This document shows positions 52,083 through 62,814 of a stretch of 64,000 nucleotides of DNA, in pieces. Numbering within the stretch: position 1 is the stretch's first letter; every line of letters begins with the position of its first letter. The DNA is taken from positions 868,001 to 932,000 of the forward strand of contig OZ004582.1 of assembly GCA_963924555.1 (NCBI GenBank), given 5' to 3'. A program made the translations under genes and the position numbers. A model generated the notes under the pieces. That model was not told where the DNA came from. It did not search any database and saw only the letters and a list, made by a program, of their open reading frames with translations. Source of the stretch: Crambe crambe. Taxonomy: Eukaryota; Porifera; Demospongiae; Poecilosclerida; Crambeidae.

Positions 52083-52410
52083 GAAACAGTGGAATACAGG
52101 AATATGGATTGTGGAGTTTTTGCGATAGCTTTTGCTAGGAGAAAATGTGGGAGAGATTGTCCAGCAGGAAGAAATGAGGAGCCACCTTTCCAAATGTCTA
52201 TGGAAGAAAACTTTTTCTCCTTTTCCAAAGTTGGGGGAAAGGGGGCATAGGGATAATTACTTCACCTGTTGGATTCTGGAGTTATACGGTGACTGCCTTG
52301 TGCCAGAGACATTTGGTTGAATGTGAACATTGTTTTAATTGGTTTCACCAAGACTGTGTAGATTGTGACAACAGTGAAATTTTTTTGTGCCGTTCATGCA
52401 ATCATAGCTA
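52083..52410 (+). pseudogene. Second Ulp1-PHD relic (Ginger-type accessory)
   Basis: The frame VEYRNMDCGVFAIAFA holds the Ulp1 nucleophile Cys (D-C-G-V-F). After a shift GENVGEIVQQEEMRSHLSKC, then LWKKTFSPFPKLGERGHR follows. Then another frame gives HLVECEHCFNWFHQDCVDCD, then SEIFLCRSCN, a PHD finger with the C-x2-C-x4-F-H-x2-C core intact. The order and the spacing equal those in the minus-strand relic at 13.9-14.3 kb. The N-terminal half, with the catalytic His, is missing. Confidence 0.6.
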
Positions 52411-52671
52411 GCTAGCTTTACAGTTGTTATTATTGTTACTGTATCAGCTGTGTGAGAATGAACTTTAATGCATTCACAGGGAGTTATTTGCCCCTTTATA
52501 AGCAAACATCATTTCATTCCCTAATCTCTCTGCTTCGAGCTAGCTAGCTCATGCACATGAACTAAAATTAATAACCAATAATTGAACCCCCGAACCCCCT
52601 CTGGGTACGGGCCTGATGATAACCCTGAGATCCTATGGCATCCCTCCCCCTTGTTTTGTATTTCATCATTA

Positions 52672-52825
52672 TCGTAATCATTATTTTCCTTGTAGCCCTT
52701 GGGCTTTTCATTTTATTCTGCGTGCTTGCCCCAGAATTTTCCCCCTTGTCGTAATCATTATTTTCCTTGTAGCCCTTGGGCTTTTCATTTTATTCTGCGT
52801 GCTCGCCCCAGAATTTTCCTAGCCA
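52672..52825. repeat. 77-bp direct tandem duplication
   Basis: tcgtaatcattattttcctt through ccagaattttc is repeated at 52672 and 52749 with one difference. Confidence 0.9.
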
Positions 52826-52906
52826 CTAAGTTGTTGGTCCCCCTTGTCAGCTATGTCTTTGGCTGGTAAGTGCCTTTGTTAGACACGAACCACGTGCATG
52901 CATGTT

Positions 52907-53527
52907 TGTTATGGTAAAATTTATTATCTATGGCCCTTTGGCTCTTTATTGCGCAAATTTCAAAGCTATAGCTTTTATGACGCCTGAGGAACAGCTCTTA
53001 GAAAGATCGAGGTAGCGTCCATTAGCGTTATTGTTTTTTCGAGAAAAGCTGACTAAGCAACGTGAACATTATTTCCGGACATGCCCGTGGACTATTAAAT
53101 TGACGGTGGGTGGGGTTTCGAACTGTAGTTAGTAAGAAGCTAGTTTCTTGCCTTTTGGCTCGAGAAAGGTCCAACCGAAGCTCCGAGAAGAGAAGCAAGG
53201 TACCGAAGGTAGCGCAGATAGCTTAGTAAGTTCATATTTCCCAGCGCATAAGCTGGAAAGCCTGCCTAAAGTTCAATGAATTTCAGCCTGACTAGAATCT
53301 CCGTGCACGAAGCTTCAATGGCTGACTAGCTAACTTTAGCGCTTCATTTGAAGCCTTTGTACTTGTAGTCTGAGCTCCAAACTTCATCTGTGCTTCGTTC
53401 AAGGATCATAGTTGTCATTTATGCTTAAAAAAATTTTTAGCCAAATTTTGGCACTGCCAACTAAACGTGCTCATATCTGATAATTGATTTTTGCACCGGA
53501 CGGAGGGTTTTCCCAGAGCCGGTCACA
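52907..53527 (+). mobile_element. TGTGACCGG TIR element, copy B (5' truncated)
   Basis: Starts at ttatggtaaaatttattat, lacking the left terminal repeat, and ends with the intact right terminus ggtcaca (53521-53527). Confidence 0.85.
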
Positions 53528-53620
53528 TATGCCAATTAAAACAGGGAAAATGTCAGGTGACTACATGAGGGAGTCTGATCAGGTATGCACAATAATGTTG
53601 TTTTTTTTAAATTCACTATT

Positions 53621-53805
53621 CAGGGCTGGCTCATCCGATTCAATATTGGGTGGGCCACTTTGAGTGAAAGAGTGCTACCTCTATGACATGCTTGTGGTTT
53701 ATATTTACATGATCAATTGTGACAAATGAGTAGTGTGAGAATTTCTTAAAAATTGATATTTGGTGGGCCATGGCCCCCCTGACCTACCCTCATGAGCCAG
53801 CCCTG
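53621..53805. mobile_element. hAT-like MITE (185 bp)
   Basis: cagggctggctcat (53621) and atgagccagccctg (53792-53805) are perfect 14-bp terminal inverted repeats. CTATT flanks both ends (53616-53620 and 53806-53810). Confidence 0.8.
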
Positions 53806-54099
53806 CTATTGTAGCTTCAGCTACCCCCGTCCAATCACAATCCTAAAATAAATGCAAGGTACTATGTAAGCAGTTAGTTATCTTTTCATTTAAGGTTCCA
53901 CTTGAGGCAAATGATAGGGTATTAAACTTCTCTCACAAACAGAACAGAAAAAACTATTGAATTAGGACTTATAAGTTGCTGCACCAGTTAGTGATTTCAG
54001 GGTCTTAGCTGGAGGAGGGCCACCTGGACTTCTGCTAAGCTAATAATTAAATTTAAGAGCCATGCATGCTGGCTGCTAGCTGAGGGTGAGATTTTTATA
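53806..54099. other. Non-coding stretch between two elements
   Basis: Nothing recognised. Confidence 0.4.
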
Positions 54100-54753
54100 T
54101 GTGACCGGCTCTGGGAAAACCCTCCGTCCGGTGAAAAATAAAAAAAATTTGTTATGGTAAAATTTATTATCTATGGCCCTTTGGCTCTTTATTGCGCAAA
54201 TTTCAAAGCTATAGCTCTTATGACGCCTGAGGAACAGCTCTTAGAAAGATCGAGGTAGCGTCCATTAGCGTTATTGTTTTTTCGAGAAAAGCTGACTAAG
54301 CAACGTGAACATTATTTCCGGACATGCCCGTGGACTATTAAATTGACGGTGGGTGGGGTTTTGAACTGTAGTTAGTAAGAAGCTAGTTTCTTGCCTTTTG
54401 GCTCGGGCAAAGCTCCGAGAAGAGAAGCAAGGTACCGAAGGTAGCGCAGATAGCTTAGTAAGTTCATATTTCCCAGCGCATAAGCTGGAAAGCCTGCCTA
54501 AAGTTCAATGAATTTCAGCCTGACTAGAATCTCCGTGCACGAAGCTTCAATGGCTGACTAGCTAACTTTAGCACTTCATTTGAAGCCTTTGTACTTGTAG
54601 TCTGAGCTCCAAACTTCATGCTTTGTTCAAGGATCAGTTGTCATTTATGCTTAAAAAATTTTTTTGCCAAATTTTGGCACTGCCAACTAAACGTGCTCAT
54701 ATCTGATAATTGATTTTTGCACCGGACGGAGGGTTTTCCCAGAGCCGGTCACA
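54100..54753 (+). mobile_element. TGTGACCGG TIR element, full copy C (654 bp)
   Basis: Both terminal repeats are present, with TA on each side (54098-54099 and 54754-54755). A ~13-bp internal deletion relative to copy A (around 54408, near ttggctcggg). Confidence 0.85.
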
Positions 54754-54755
54754 TA

Positions 54756-55254
54756 TCTGGTAGCATTGTCACTTGGAACAGTGATATCACAAAAAAACAC
54801 CACCATTGCGACTGTCAGGATGTTGAAACAGGGAGATGCCAGTTCTATGAAATGCATCATGTGAGGTAGGGTTATGATCATGTTGTCCATTACATTTGAG
54901 CTCAGAAGGACATACTGCTTTCTTCCAGTGATAGAGACTACACATGTTGTTGTCAAGTTATAGGCCCTAGATCATGAAGAGTCTCCACCAGTTCACGCTT
55001 GCGAGTTTTAAACAGGCAATGGTGTTTCCCACTCTCTGCTATGTTGCACTGTACCAGTAGTCTGGTTTTTTTTTCGACGTCTCACTAAACTGTTGTGCAT
55101 CAACAACTGGGAAATGGTAAGAATGGGCTGGGAAATGGTGGAACTTAACTGAGTTTCAATGTTCGGTCCATGCAGTACCATTGCTATGAGAGTCAAAAGA
55201 GAAGTAGGACAGATTCTTCTTGATATTTGGTTTCAAATGAGCCGTTAAAATAGG
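54756..55254. other. Non-coding or unrecognised stretch
   Basis: Minus-strand open frames at 54687-54956 and 55008-55196 show no known motif but may be the decayed continuation of the following minus-strand gene. Confidence 0.3.
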
Positions 55255-55860
55255 TCTTCAATTTAAACATCTCCCTTCTTACTATCTCTTGGCGGCCCTG
55301 GCAAGACAAATAGATCACTATTGAAAATGAGCATCACATCCCGTCCCTTCTTGTGAGCTTCCATATCCTGAAAGTAGCTCAAAATTTTGTCCTTAAGCTT
55401 CGTTGAGTGAACACGTCTGACCATATCAGTACCAAGTTATTTCAATCTGGTGCTGTATAATTTCACCAAATCTGTGAGCTTGAAGACAGGAGCAACTTGA
55501 GTGTCCATGCAACAATCTTCTATATAAGAGATTAACTCAGCAAATGCTATACCTTCATTCACAGTGTGTGCATCCAAATCACAAGAAGAACTGGTAATGC
55601 CCTCACTCTGTTATACAGACATTGTATAGGATACTGGGCTTCTTGGGCAATAAGATCTCCTGCACTCAATTTAGCCAGCAATTGTAATATCACTGCACAC
55701 TTTCGAACTTTCTCATCAAGCTCAAATGTAGCTGCCCACCGTAAAGTTTCATTTGATGATGCAGGTTTATCGCAAGATCTACTCTACTAGACGGGCCTAC
55801 CTGCTTTAAGCTCTGCCTGGTAAACTTTTGAGGGGGAGGAGAAACTTGATTATCCATCAT
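55255..55860 (-). pseudogene. Transposon-associated protein, N-terminal part
   Basis: From an ATG at 55860: MMDNQVSPPPQKFTRQSLKQ; then CDKPASSNETLRWAATFELD, then EKVRKCAVILQLLAKLSAGD, then LIAQEAQYPIQCLYNRVRAL. After a shift: DAHTVNEGIAFAELISYIED, then VAPVFKLTDLVKLYSTRLK, an in-frame stop, then RVHSTKLKDKILSYFQDMEA and HKKGRDVMLIF. This matches from memory the N-terminal half of the repetitive cnidarian/sponge protein whose Cys-rich tail is seen at 3915-4612. Likely a flap-endonuclease-like or nuclease function is unproven. Confidence 0.45.
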
Positions 55861-56996
55861 ATCAACATCTTCAATGGGCCTCTTCTTCTTTTCTGCTCGT
55901 CGTAACTGGACTTAAGTCTGCAGGAGTCATGCTTAGTGATGCTGCAATCCCAATACCTTCATCCAGTCGTGATAATTTCAATGATGGTGGCAGGCAACCA
56001 ATCTTGCTAAAACTCAGAAGCAGATCAGCAATGGGCTATTACTAGAAATTATATCAAGTTAAATCTAACATACCTGGCCTAGTTTCCTTCTCAGTGAATG
56101 CAGCTGTTTTCAGTTAAGAAGCATGTGCCAAGCATGCAGGTGCTTGTAGGTACTTGCATGGTCCATGCTAAGTGCTTGTATGTGTTTGCAAGTGCTTGCA
56201 TATTTTTATTTTCGAATTTTCGCAATAGAGTTTTTATGCATAAAAATATGCTTTAGGGTATTATTATACTGTGTGCAAAAGCTCATACTTGTATCACAAA
56301 TAGCACAATTCTTTCACCAAGCAGCTGTCTGGCATACACTGTGTACTTACTTCCCAATACTTCAACTGAATTGGAACTCTAACCTTATAAGACAAAATAG
56401 ATTGCATGTGGTGTTCCAAATGAGCTGTATACCTATCCATCATTACATGGTATAGCTATAGAGTTACCATAATACTCTTAATAGGAACAACAGATTATTC
56501 AAAACCAATAGATTGAGTCACCTGGGAAATTTTTTTCTGATGAACTCAAGGACTGGTCCGATGCAGTTTTAGATGAAATCGGTCTTACACAAGAAGATAT
56601 AACACCACAATGTTGTAAAGATATATATTTGTATCTAGTTAATTACACCCAAGATTAAATACATTTTCTGTGAAAGCGATATATTTGATAAGTATGTTTA
56701 ACTTTCTTCCATAGAACTGGTGAAAGCTAGAACATCATATTACCCACCTATTCCAATACCTGCAGCGACCTCGTGACCCAAGTGGAATGGAATGCCGTCT
56801 TGTTCACCAGCTCTCATGGCTTCCTTCCAGTCATCATGTTAGTGAGAATGATACTTTCCAAAGTTCCCATTGGGGAAAAGCATTATAAATCTAGGGACTT
56901 CTGACGACTATTCAAAAGATCTCACTTAACACTTTGTAAGCCACCACTTTGGTGAAATGTGTTTGGGCAATCATCATCACATGTATCTAATGTTTT
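55861..56996. other. Mostly non-coding stretch
   Basis: Degenerate gtgcttgcat-type repeats at 56135-56205. A plus-strand coding-like piece (KFFSDELKDWSDAVLDEIGL, about 56526-56640) is unassigned. Confidence 0.3.
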
Positions 56997-56999
56997 TCA

Positions 57000-58410
57000 C
57001 ACTTCGCGAACAGATTTCTCAAAAAATTTTTTTATGGAATCCACTGTGAGAGGCTTACAAAAAGCAGAACACTTCCACTCTTTGTCTTTTTTTTTTAAAC
57101 ATTCACTGTCCTCACAAAGGACACACCTTCCTGTCATGTGTCCTCTTACACCAGTCGAAATAAGGCAGTCAGAAATGACCAGTTGAATAGGGCAGTTCAG
57201 TTTCCCCACAGGTGTCAATTTAGAAGTCACCTATTTTCCTTTCAACTCCTTTCCTTTTAACCCTCCATCCCTACCTACATACAGGGACATTAGCTTTATA
57301 ATCAACATAAACAAAGAGTGCATGATCGCCATACTCTTTTGATACTCTTAGAGAGCAGCTATGTAGTGGCAGTCCTCATGTACAGCCCGCAAAAGGCGGC
57401 TTTGAACTTTAAATTTGAGGTTAAATCGGCCAGTGTGTCGTACTGCTACATTTGTATAGTGGTTTGACGGCCAAAATTGGAGGCGTATCCATTCTGCAGA
57501 AGGGATTGGTGTACCCTCAGGAAGTCTACTCATTACTGTACTCCTTAAATCTTCAACAGACATGGCAATAGGAAGATAAGCAGTCACCATGTCTCCGTTC
57601 CTGAACAGCTGCATTCTCCAAAACTAGTTTGTCTACTTTATCCCAAAAGGCATCAAATTTTGTCGATCCTGGCTTGCCATTCAGCATTCTCATATCCAGT
57701 AGAATGGAGGGATCATCTGAAGTAACCAAAAATTCTGTAACACGTTCATCAATAACACGCTGCTCAGAAGTGTCAAAAAAACTACTGTCACCAGACAGTT
57801 CACGAAAGATACCACGTAATAGCATTTTGGGAATCTTGACTCGTTGGCTGTACTTATCAATGAATTCCTTCTCCATAGGTCTGGTAGCATACTTGTCCAT
57901 TTGTTCATTCAGTCTAGAAATCACCCTAGCATTACTTGTGTCACTCCTACAGTTTGGATCCCTAGGTATGCGCCACACAAAATGTTCAGTTCCTTTGAAA
58001 TTGCCATGCTGATAAGAATACATGACAAAGGGAACTGACAAAGGGAACTGGTAGAGCTAGTTGATCCAACCACTGCCTCCGTTTGAATCGATCCTCTGGA
58101 ACAAACTCTTCAAGGTGGACAGGTTCATACACATCTCCCAGAACTTGGAAGAGGTTTTGAAATTCAACTGGAACACTTTCAGAAGCTTCATGAACAAATA
58201 CTACCATGTGATCTGGAGTGAAGTCTAACTGTCACAAACTTCACCCAAGTAGGTACAATACTTGTTCATGCAGTCCACAATTTTTTCAATATCCTCTAAG
58301 ACAGGCTTGAAAGATTCTCGGAGTATCCAAGGAGAAAGAAGGGTGTCAGAAAGTGTATTAATATGTCGTGTCAGCTTATCTCGAGATAGTTGAGGCTGCT
58401 TAGCCTCCAA
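57000..58410 (-). pseudogene. Transposon-associated gene, decayed, unknown function
   Basis: Minus-strand blocks in order: RHINTLSDTLLSPWILRESF (58410-58225), VPVEFQNLFQVLGDVYEPVH, then EEFVPEDRFKRRQWLDQLAL (58207-58050), FVMYSYQHGNFKGTEHFVWR, then KYATRPMEKEFIDKYSQRVK, then STKFDAFWDKVDKLVLENAA (58020-57600), MSVEDLRSTVMSRLPEGTPI, then AEWIRLQFWPSNHYTNVAVR, then LKFKVQSRLLRAVHEDCHYI (57575-57350), and a Cys-rich block RGHMTGRCVLCEDSECLKKK (57150-57080). The W-I-R-L-Q-F-W-P block recurs (from memory) in repetitive cnidarian and sponge proteins. A 13-bp tandem duplication at 58024-58049 causes one frame break; others lie near 57570 and 57350. Catalytic role unknown. Confidence 0.45.
58024..58049. 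repeat. 13-bp tandem duplication disrupting the gene
   Basis: gacaaagggaact occurs twice in direct succession. Removing one copy would keep a single frame across the two blocks on either side. Confidence 0.85.
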
Positions 58411-58589
58411 TCATTGCCCATCTAGAGATAGTTGAGGCTGTTTAGCCTTCTTTGCTCTCCAATCATTGTAGCCTTCAAACTGTGACAGACGAATGGGGAG
58501 AGCCAGACCCCTTGCTGTGCTGCCCATCTAAATACCATAGGACATCTCTCAAGCTTGACACAAACCGTTTGCCATTTAACCACCACAAG

Positions 58590-59370
58590 TCTACCTCAGA
58601 ACAGGCCTCTGCACGGATTAGGCGATGGTCTCTCTTCCTCTCCACCTACGAATACACCATCAAGTTCAGGAAAACCCAGCTACATGGTAATGCTGATGCC
58701 TTGAGCCGGTTACCCTTACCAGAGAAACCGGAAGATGTCCCCTGCCGAGCTTGTGCTATTGGTGGAACACCTGAATGACTCACCAGTGACTGCTTGTCAA
58801 GTGAAAACCTGGACCAGTCAAGACCCGACCTTAGCGACTGTCATGCAGTATGTGAAGCAAGGCTGGCCTGAGAAGTTGATGCCTTACTCGACCAAGAGAA
58901 ACGAGATATCAGTGTATGACGGCTGCTTGCTGAAAGGATCCAGAGTTATCATACCACCTAAAGCCAGGAAAGATGTACTTGCTGAGCTCCATGAGGGACA
59001 CCCTGGAATGACACGGATGAAGTCGTTAGCTCGCATGTACGTCTGGTGGCCGAGAATGGAGAAAGATATTGAGTCCAGTGTAAGTTCCTGCACAGAGTGT
59101 CAGATGCTTCAATCCACTCCACCAGTGGCACCTCTACAGCCCTGGAAGTGGCCCACTCGACCTTGAGCGAGGTTACATTTGGACTTTGCAGGACCGCTAT
59201 TTGGGGAAATGTTTCTAGTTTTAATTGACGCTCACTCCAAATGGATTGAGGTATTCCCAACGAATTCTTCAACATCAATGGTCGTCATTGAACACTTGAG
59301 AACTGTATTCACAAGGTTTGGACTACCCGAAACCATAGCCAAAACTGTGCTGTCAGACAAAAACTAACCA
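58590..59370 (+). pseudogene. Ty3/gypsy RNase H-integrase fragment
   Basis: Frames read EQASARIRRWSLFLSTYEYT, then IKFRKTQLHGNADALSRLPL (RNase H end, last catalytic Asp kept). Then KRNEISVYDGCLLKGSRVII, then LHEGHPGMTRMKSLARMYVW, with CTECQ closing the zinc finger (58735-59166). The integrase core starts MDFAGPLFGEMFLVLIDAHS with the first Asp, reaches FTRFGLPETIAKTVLSDKN and ends where DNG should follow. It is a close relative of the element at 1961-3766 and is cut by the start of the next element. Confidence 0.85.
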
Positions 59371-59432
59371 ACTCAGCAAAGATTTGCAGACCAGTGCTAT
59401 TTGAATCTCCTCCAAGAGCACCCCTACTGGAC

Positions 59433-60537
59433 ATGTCTGCATCCAGACTGAGCAGCACACAGAGACAGATGGCTCTTGAGCTGAAAGCCCAGCAAGCAGC
59501 TTATTCAGGTACCCTCAACCTGGAAACTTGGACGAAAGAGAGAGCTGCAGCCAAATGGTCAGAAGCACCTCATGCCCTGAGTTGCCCTTCTCCACCAAGA
59601 CATGGAGATGACAGAGACAGAAGCCCTCCAAGATTAATAAGAGAAGAGAATGATGAAGACGTTCCTGGTGATCATTATGCAGCAGACCTGACAGACCCCA
59701 TGGCTCTCCTCATCAAGGAGCAACAACTTCAGAGGGAGACAAGTGAGAAAAACATGTCTAGCCTAATACAAACTATGCAAGCCAGCCTTGAAGCTATGCA
59801 TGCTAGTCAACAAAACAGAGTAGCTATGGAAGCAGCGCCTCAGTGTGCCCCCATGAGAAACAAGGAGGACATCCTTGACTACCGTATGGGTAGATCTTTT
59901 CGAGGGATTTTAATTTCGTGGTTTTCGCGGTCACTTATGATTTCACGGAATTTTTACTCGATAAATAGCCTAGATATTTAGCGCATGCGCATTAGTCTCT
60001 GCTTGGTACTGGTATTCACGAAATTTTAATCCCTCGAAAATATCTACCCATACGGTATTTACAAATCTTTGAAGATACCCAACAAGCAAGAGGCTTACTC
60101 AGAGCTAACTGGGCCTATAGCCTTCTACCTCTGCTTAACCAACAATGCAGACAAATTTCTAACGCCCTAGATCCAGCTTTAAAAGGTGACTACACCTCTC
60201 TTAAAGCAAAGCTTATATCTAAAATTAAGCTAGAATCTCAGCACCCTACCAAGAGCTGGTGGGAGTGGGACAAGCCTGGCCAAGAAACTTGGCAAGAGGC
60301 AGAAAGCATTCTCTGAAAGAAGCTAAAGAGATGCCCTGATGAACTCTTTGAGGCCTTGCTAACTGAAAAGCTCCTTCAGCTTATGCCCTATAAAACCCAA
60401 GGCCTAAAGATGCAAGCAAGGCTGCAGAGCTAGCCTCTTCTCATTTCCAAGCCCACCATTGGGATGAATCCAAGTATGCTACAAACAACTATAAAAACCC
60501 TGTAGACATCTCTAAAGATAAAGATAATCACTCACAG
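59433..60537 (+). pseudogene. gag of the inverted element
   Basis: From an ATG at 59433: MSASRLSSTQRQMALELKAQ, then NLETWTKERAAAKWSEAPHA, then TDPMALLIKEQQLQRETSEK (coiled coil). The MITE interrupts at 59882. After it, LLRANWAYSLLPLLNQQCRQ, then YTSLKAKLISKIKLESQHPT, a stop at about 60316, then LKRCPDELFEALLTEKLLQL and, one frame over, AELASSHFQAHHWDESKYAT. Related by sequence pattern to the gag at 30340-31364. Confidence 0.6.
59882..60055. mobile_element. MITE with 40-bp terminal repeats, TA target duplication
   Basis: ccgtatgggtagatcttttc and its reversed partner (ending ctacccatacgg) extend to about 40 bp of inverted repeat with few mismatches. TA is duplicated at 59880-59881 and 60056-60057. 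Removing the element and one TA keeps the gag frame open. It contains the palindrome gcgcatgcgc (59981-59990), an NRF1-type core. Confidence 0.9.
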
Positions 60538-61369
60538 GCTGGGGGATGTCCTCCCAATCTCCTTCAATTGCTTCTCTGATGCTGGAGGTGGGTGTGTAGG
60601 GGTGTCTCCCAAACATCAAGTAGTAGGGAGAGTGTCCCGTGGAGGAGTGGCTTGTGATTCTGATAGCATACAAAATCAGTGGGAGTAGCTTGTCCCATTT
60701 TTTTCCTTCTGCTCCTGCTTTCTTCAGGGCCTTCTTAATTGTCCCGTTCAATCTTTCAATAAGGCCATTGGCCTCTGGGTGATATGGTGCTGTTCGGATC
60801 TGTGAGATTCCAAGAGCCTTCATGACTAGTTCGGTGAACTTTGCCGTAAAATTTCCACCATTGTCATGGACAAGTTGCTGTGGGATTCCATAGCTGGAGA
60901 AGACTGTCAGGAGAGCTTCTGGTGTTGAAGCAGCATCCACTTTCTTGAGGGGTACTGCCTCTGGAAATCTTGTTGCTAGATCCACAATTGTTAGCAAATA
61001 TTTGTGTCCTGCTCTGGTAGTTGTGAGAGGGCCAACAATGTCTATTGCCAGCTTGCTCCAGGGTGAGTGCACCACTGAGTTTGGCTGTAGAGGTTGCACA
61101 TCTCTTCTATGTGAATTGTACAATAGGCGGAGACATCTCTTCCAATCACCACCCTTCACTGTGAATTGTGTCTGATAGGGGTCTTCTGCTGCCTGGAAGG
61201 GAGCTGTCACCACTATCTTTGGCTTGGGTATCTGGCCAGGTCTATCCGCCGGCTCAGATCCTTGTGTTTCACTCTCTCTTCTGTCTGCTGGAGTAGGAGA
61301 GTCTGGATTCTCCTGTGTATCCTCCTGCTGTTCCTGCTGTGTAGCTGTAGCTGGGTCAAGCATTACCAC
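60512..61369 (-). pseudogene. Integrase core of the inverted element
   Basis: The minus strand reads RVTAPFQ-type linker, then DWKRCLRLLYNSHRRDVQPL, then VHSPWSKLAIDIVGPLTTTR, HKYLLTIVDLATRFPEAVPL (first Asp), QQLVHDNGGNFTAKF (second Asp), TAPYHPEANGLIERLNGTIK (Glu), then STGHSPYYLMFGRHPY. The zinc finger is missing between 61160 and 61100, where the frame stays open. All three catalytic residues are visible. It ends at the inversion breakpoint near 60537; the matching C-terminal module is on the other strand at 62390. Confidence 0.8.
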
Positions 61370-62374
61370 TGGGTCCTCAGCTGCTGGCTCTGGGGCAGGG
61401 TCAGGGATATCTGCATAAGCTTGCCTCTGGCTGGGGTTACTGCTTTTTCCTGCTGAGCTCTCCTTCTTTGAGCTCTGGTCTGTACTGCTGCAATCTGGGC
61501 TGCAGTCAAGTTTTCCAAGTCCAATTCTTCTAAATTTGGAGGTGTTAATTGGTTTGGATGGGCTCTGTCTGCAGAGTGTAAATTGGGCTGCTGTGCAAGT
61601 TGCTCAGCTGTCTTCTCCTGAGAGGGCTGTGGGTCCTGGGCTCTCTCCTCTACCACTTGGCTGGTAGGTTCTCCTGCCTCACCTGCCTCTCGTATTTGCT
61701 GCTGGTTGGGTTGGTCTGGATCATCTTGGACCTTCTTTCCTGGGATATGTCTGCCAATGATCACTGGGTGTGTCATGGCATGTCTGGGGGCCACTGCTGC
61801 TAGTAGCTGAAGTGGTTGTCCTGCTTGGAACAAGGCTGTCTGAAGTGTCTCAGGCTTTGTGCTGGAGCCAAATCCTTTGGCTAGCACTGGAAGGCACTGC
61901 ACATTATCTTCAGGTAGTAGGTCTCTTGCTATGACACTGATGTCAGCACCACTATCCATGAACATGGACACAGGCTTGTTTCCAATCTTGCCAGGTCTAA
62001 GGACAGGACTTGGAGTCATCTTATCAAAGAGTGATGGAATTTGGACCAAATTGATTTTCACACAGTCTCTTGCAATGTGGCCTATTTCACCACACTTAAA
62101 GCACACAAGCTGTGAGTGATCTGGAGGTTTGGAGAAGGTTCTGGAAGATACTGGATCTTTTCCATGAGCTGCTGGTGCACTGTCTTTGCTCTCCTTGAAG
62201 TCTTTGTGGGTGTTGGTTATCACCTGCCGGTGTTGATAACTGTTTTGTAACTGTTGGGCATGTGACTTGTGGCTGTAAATGTTGTGGTGAGAGTGAGGTC
62301 CCCACTGTCTGTGCTGATTGTTAGGCCTTTTAAGCCTGTCTTTGTTGTGGTCCCTGAAATCTCTCTTTCTCAAC
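61363..62374 (-). pseudogene. Nucleocapsid and protease of the inverted element
   Basis: The minus strand reads KRDFRDHNKDRLKRPNNQHR, then QLVCFKCGEIGHIARDCVKI, a CCHC zinc knuckle (C-x2-C-x4-H-x4-C). The aspartic protease follows: KPVSMFMDSGADISVIARDL (active site D-S-G) and LLAAVAPRHAMTHPVIIGRH (flap end I-I-G-R). A Gln-rich linker with NLEELDLENLTAAQIAAVQT leads on to the integrase part. This stretch is a single open frame of about 330 codons and the best preserved part of the element. The same frame continues upstream of 62374 only as nonsense across the inversion junction. Confidence 0.75.
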
Positions 62375-62797
62375 GACCTGACTGTCACAATGGCAATCAC
62401 CAAGGCAGCAGCAGAAGCAGCTGAGCAACATGCAAAACAGAAGAGCAAAGAATACCAGGATGGCAGACACAATGCCAAGGAATCTAGCCTGAAAATTGGA
62501 GATCCAGTTCTCTGTTTCGAGCCCAACAAAAAGAGAGGCCTCTCAGCAGCCTGGAAAGGCCCCTTCACAGTCAAGAAGAAGCTGGGACAGCTCACATATC
62601 TTGTTAATGTTGGACATGGTAAGACTTGCAAAAGGCATCGGAATGCCTTGAAGCAGTATACAGCAGAACCACCAGCAGATGTAGCAACCATTGTGTTGGC
62701 CATGGGTGACCAGGAAGCAAATGATGGAAGACCCGCCCACGATAAAACTGATTTCGACAAAGATATTCATGGCCTGGAAGAACAACCTCCAGACTGA
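62375..62797 (+). pseudogene. Integrase C-terminal module of the inverted element
   Basis: The frame reads NDLTVTMAITKAAAEAAEQH, then AKQKSKEYQDGRHNAKESSL, then KIGDPVLCFEPNKKRGLSAA, then WKGPFTVKKKLGQLTYLVNV, a GPY/F-type module, then HRNALKQYTAEPPADVATIV. It is followed directly by RT, confirming the order IN-RT. Its natural upstream partner is the integrase core at 60512-61369, now in opposite orientation. Confidence 0.75.
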
Positions 62798-62814
62798 CAG
62801 AAATAAGTGATAGA

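Noticed and set aside
61166..62119. Plus-strand frames opposite protease/integrase
   Set aside because: Antisense shadows of the minus-strand protease frame.
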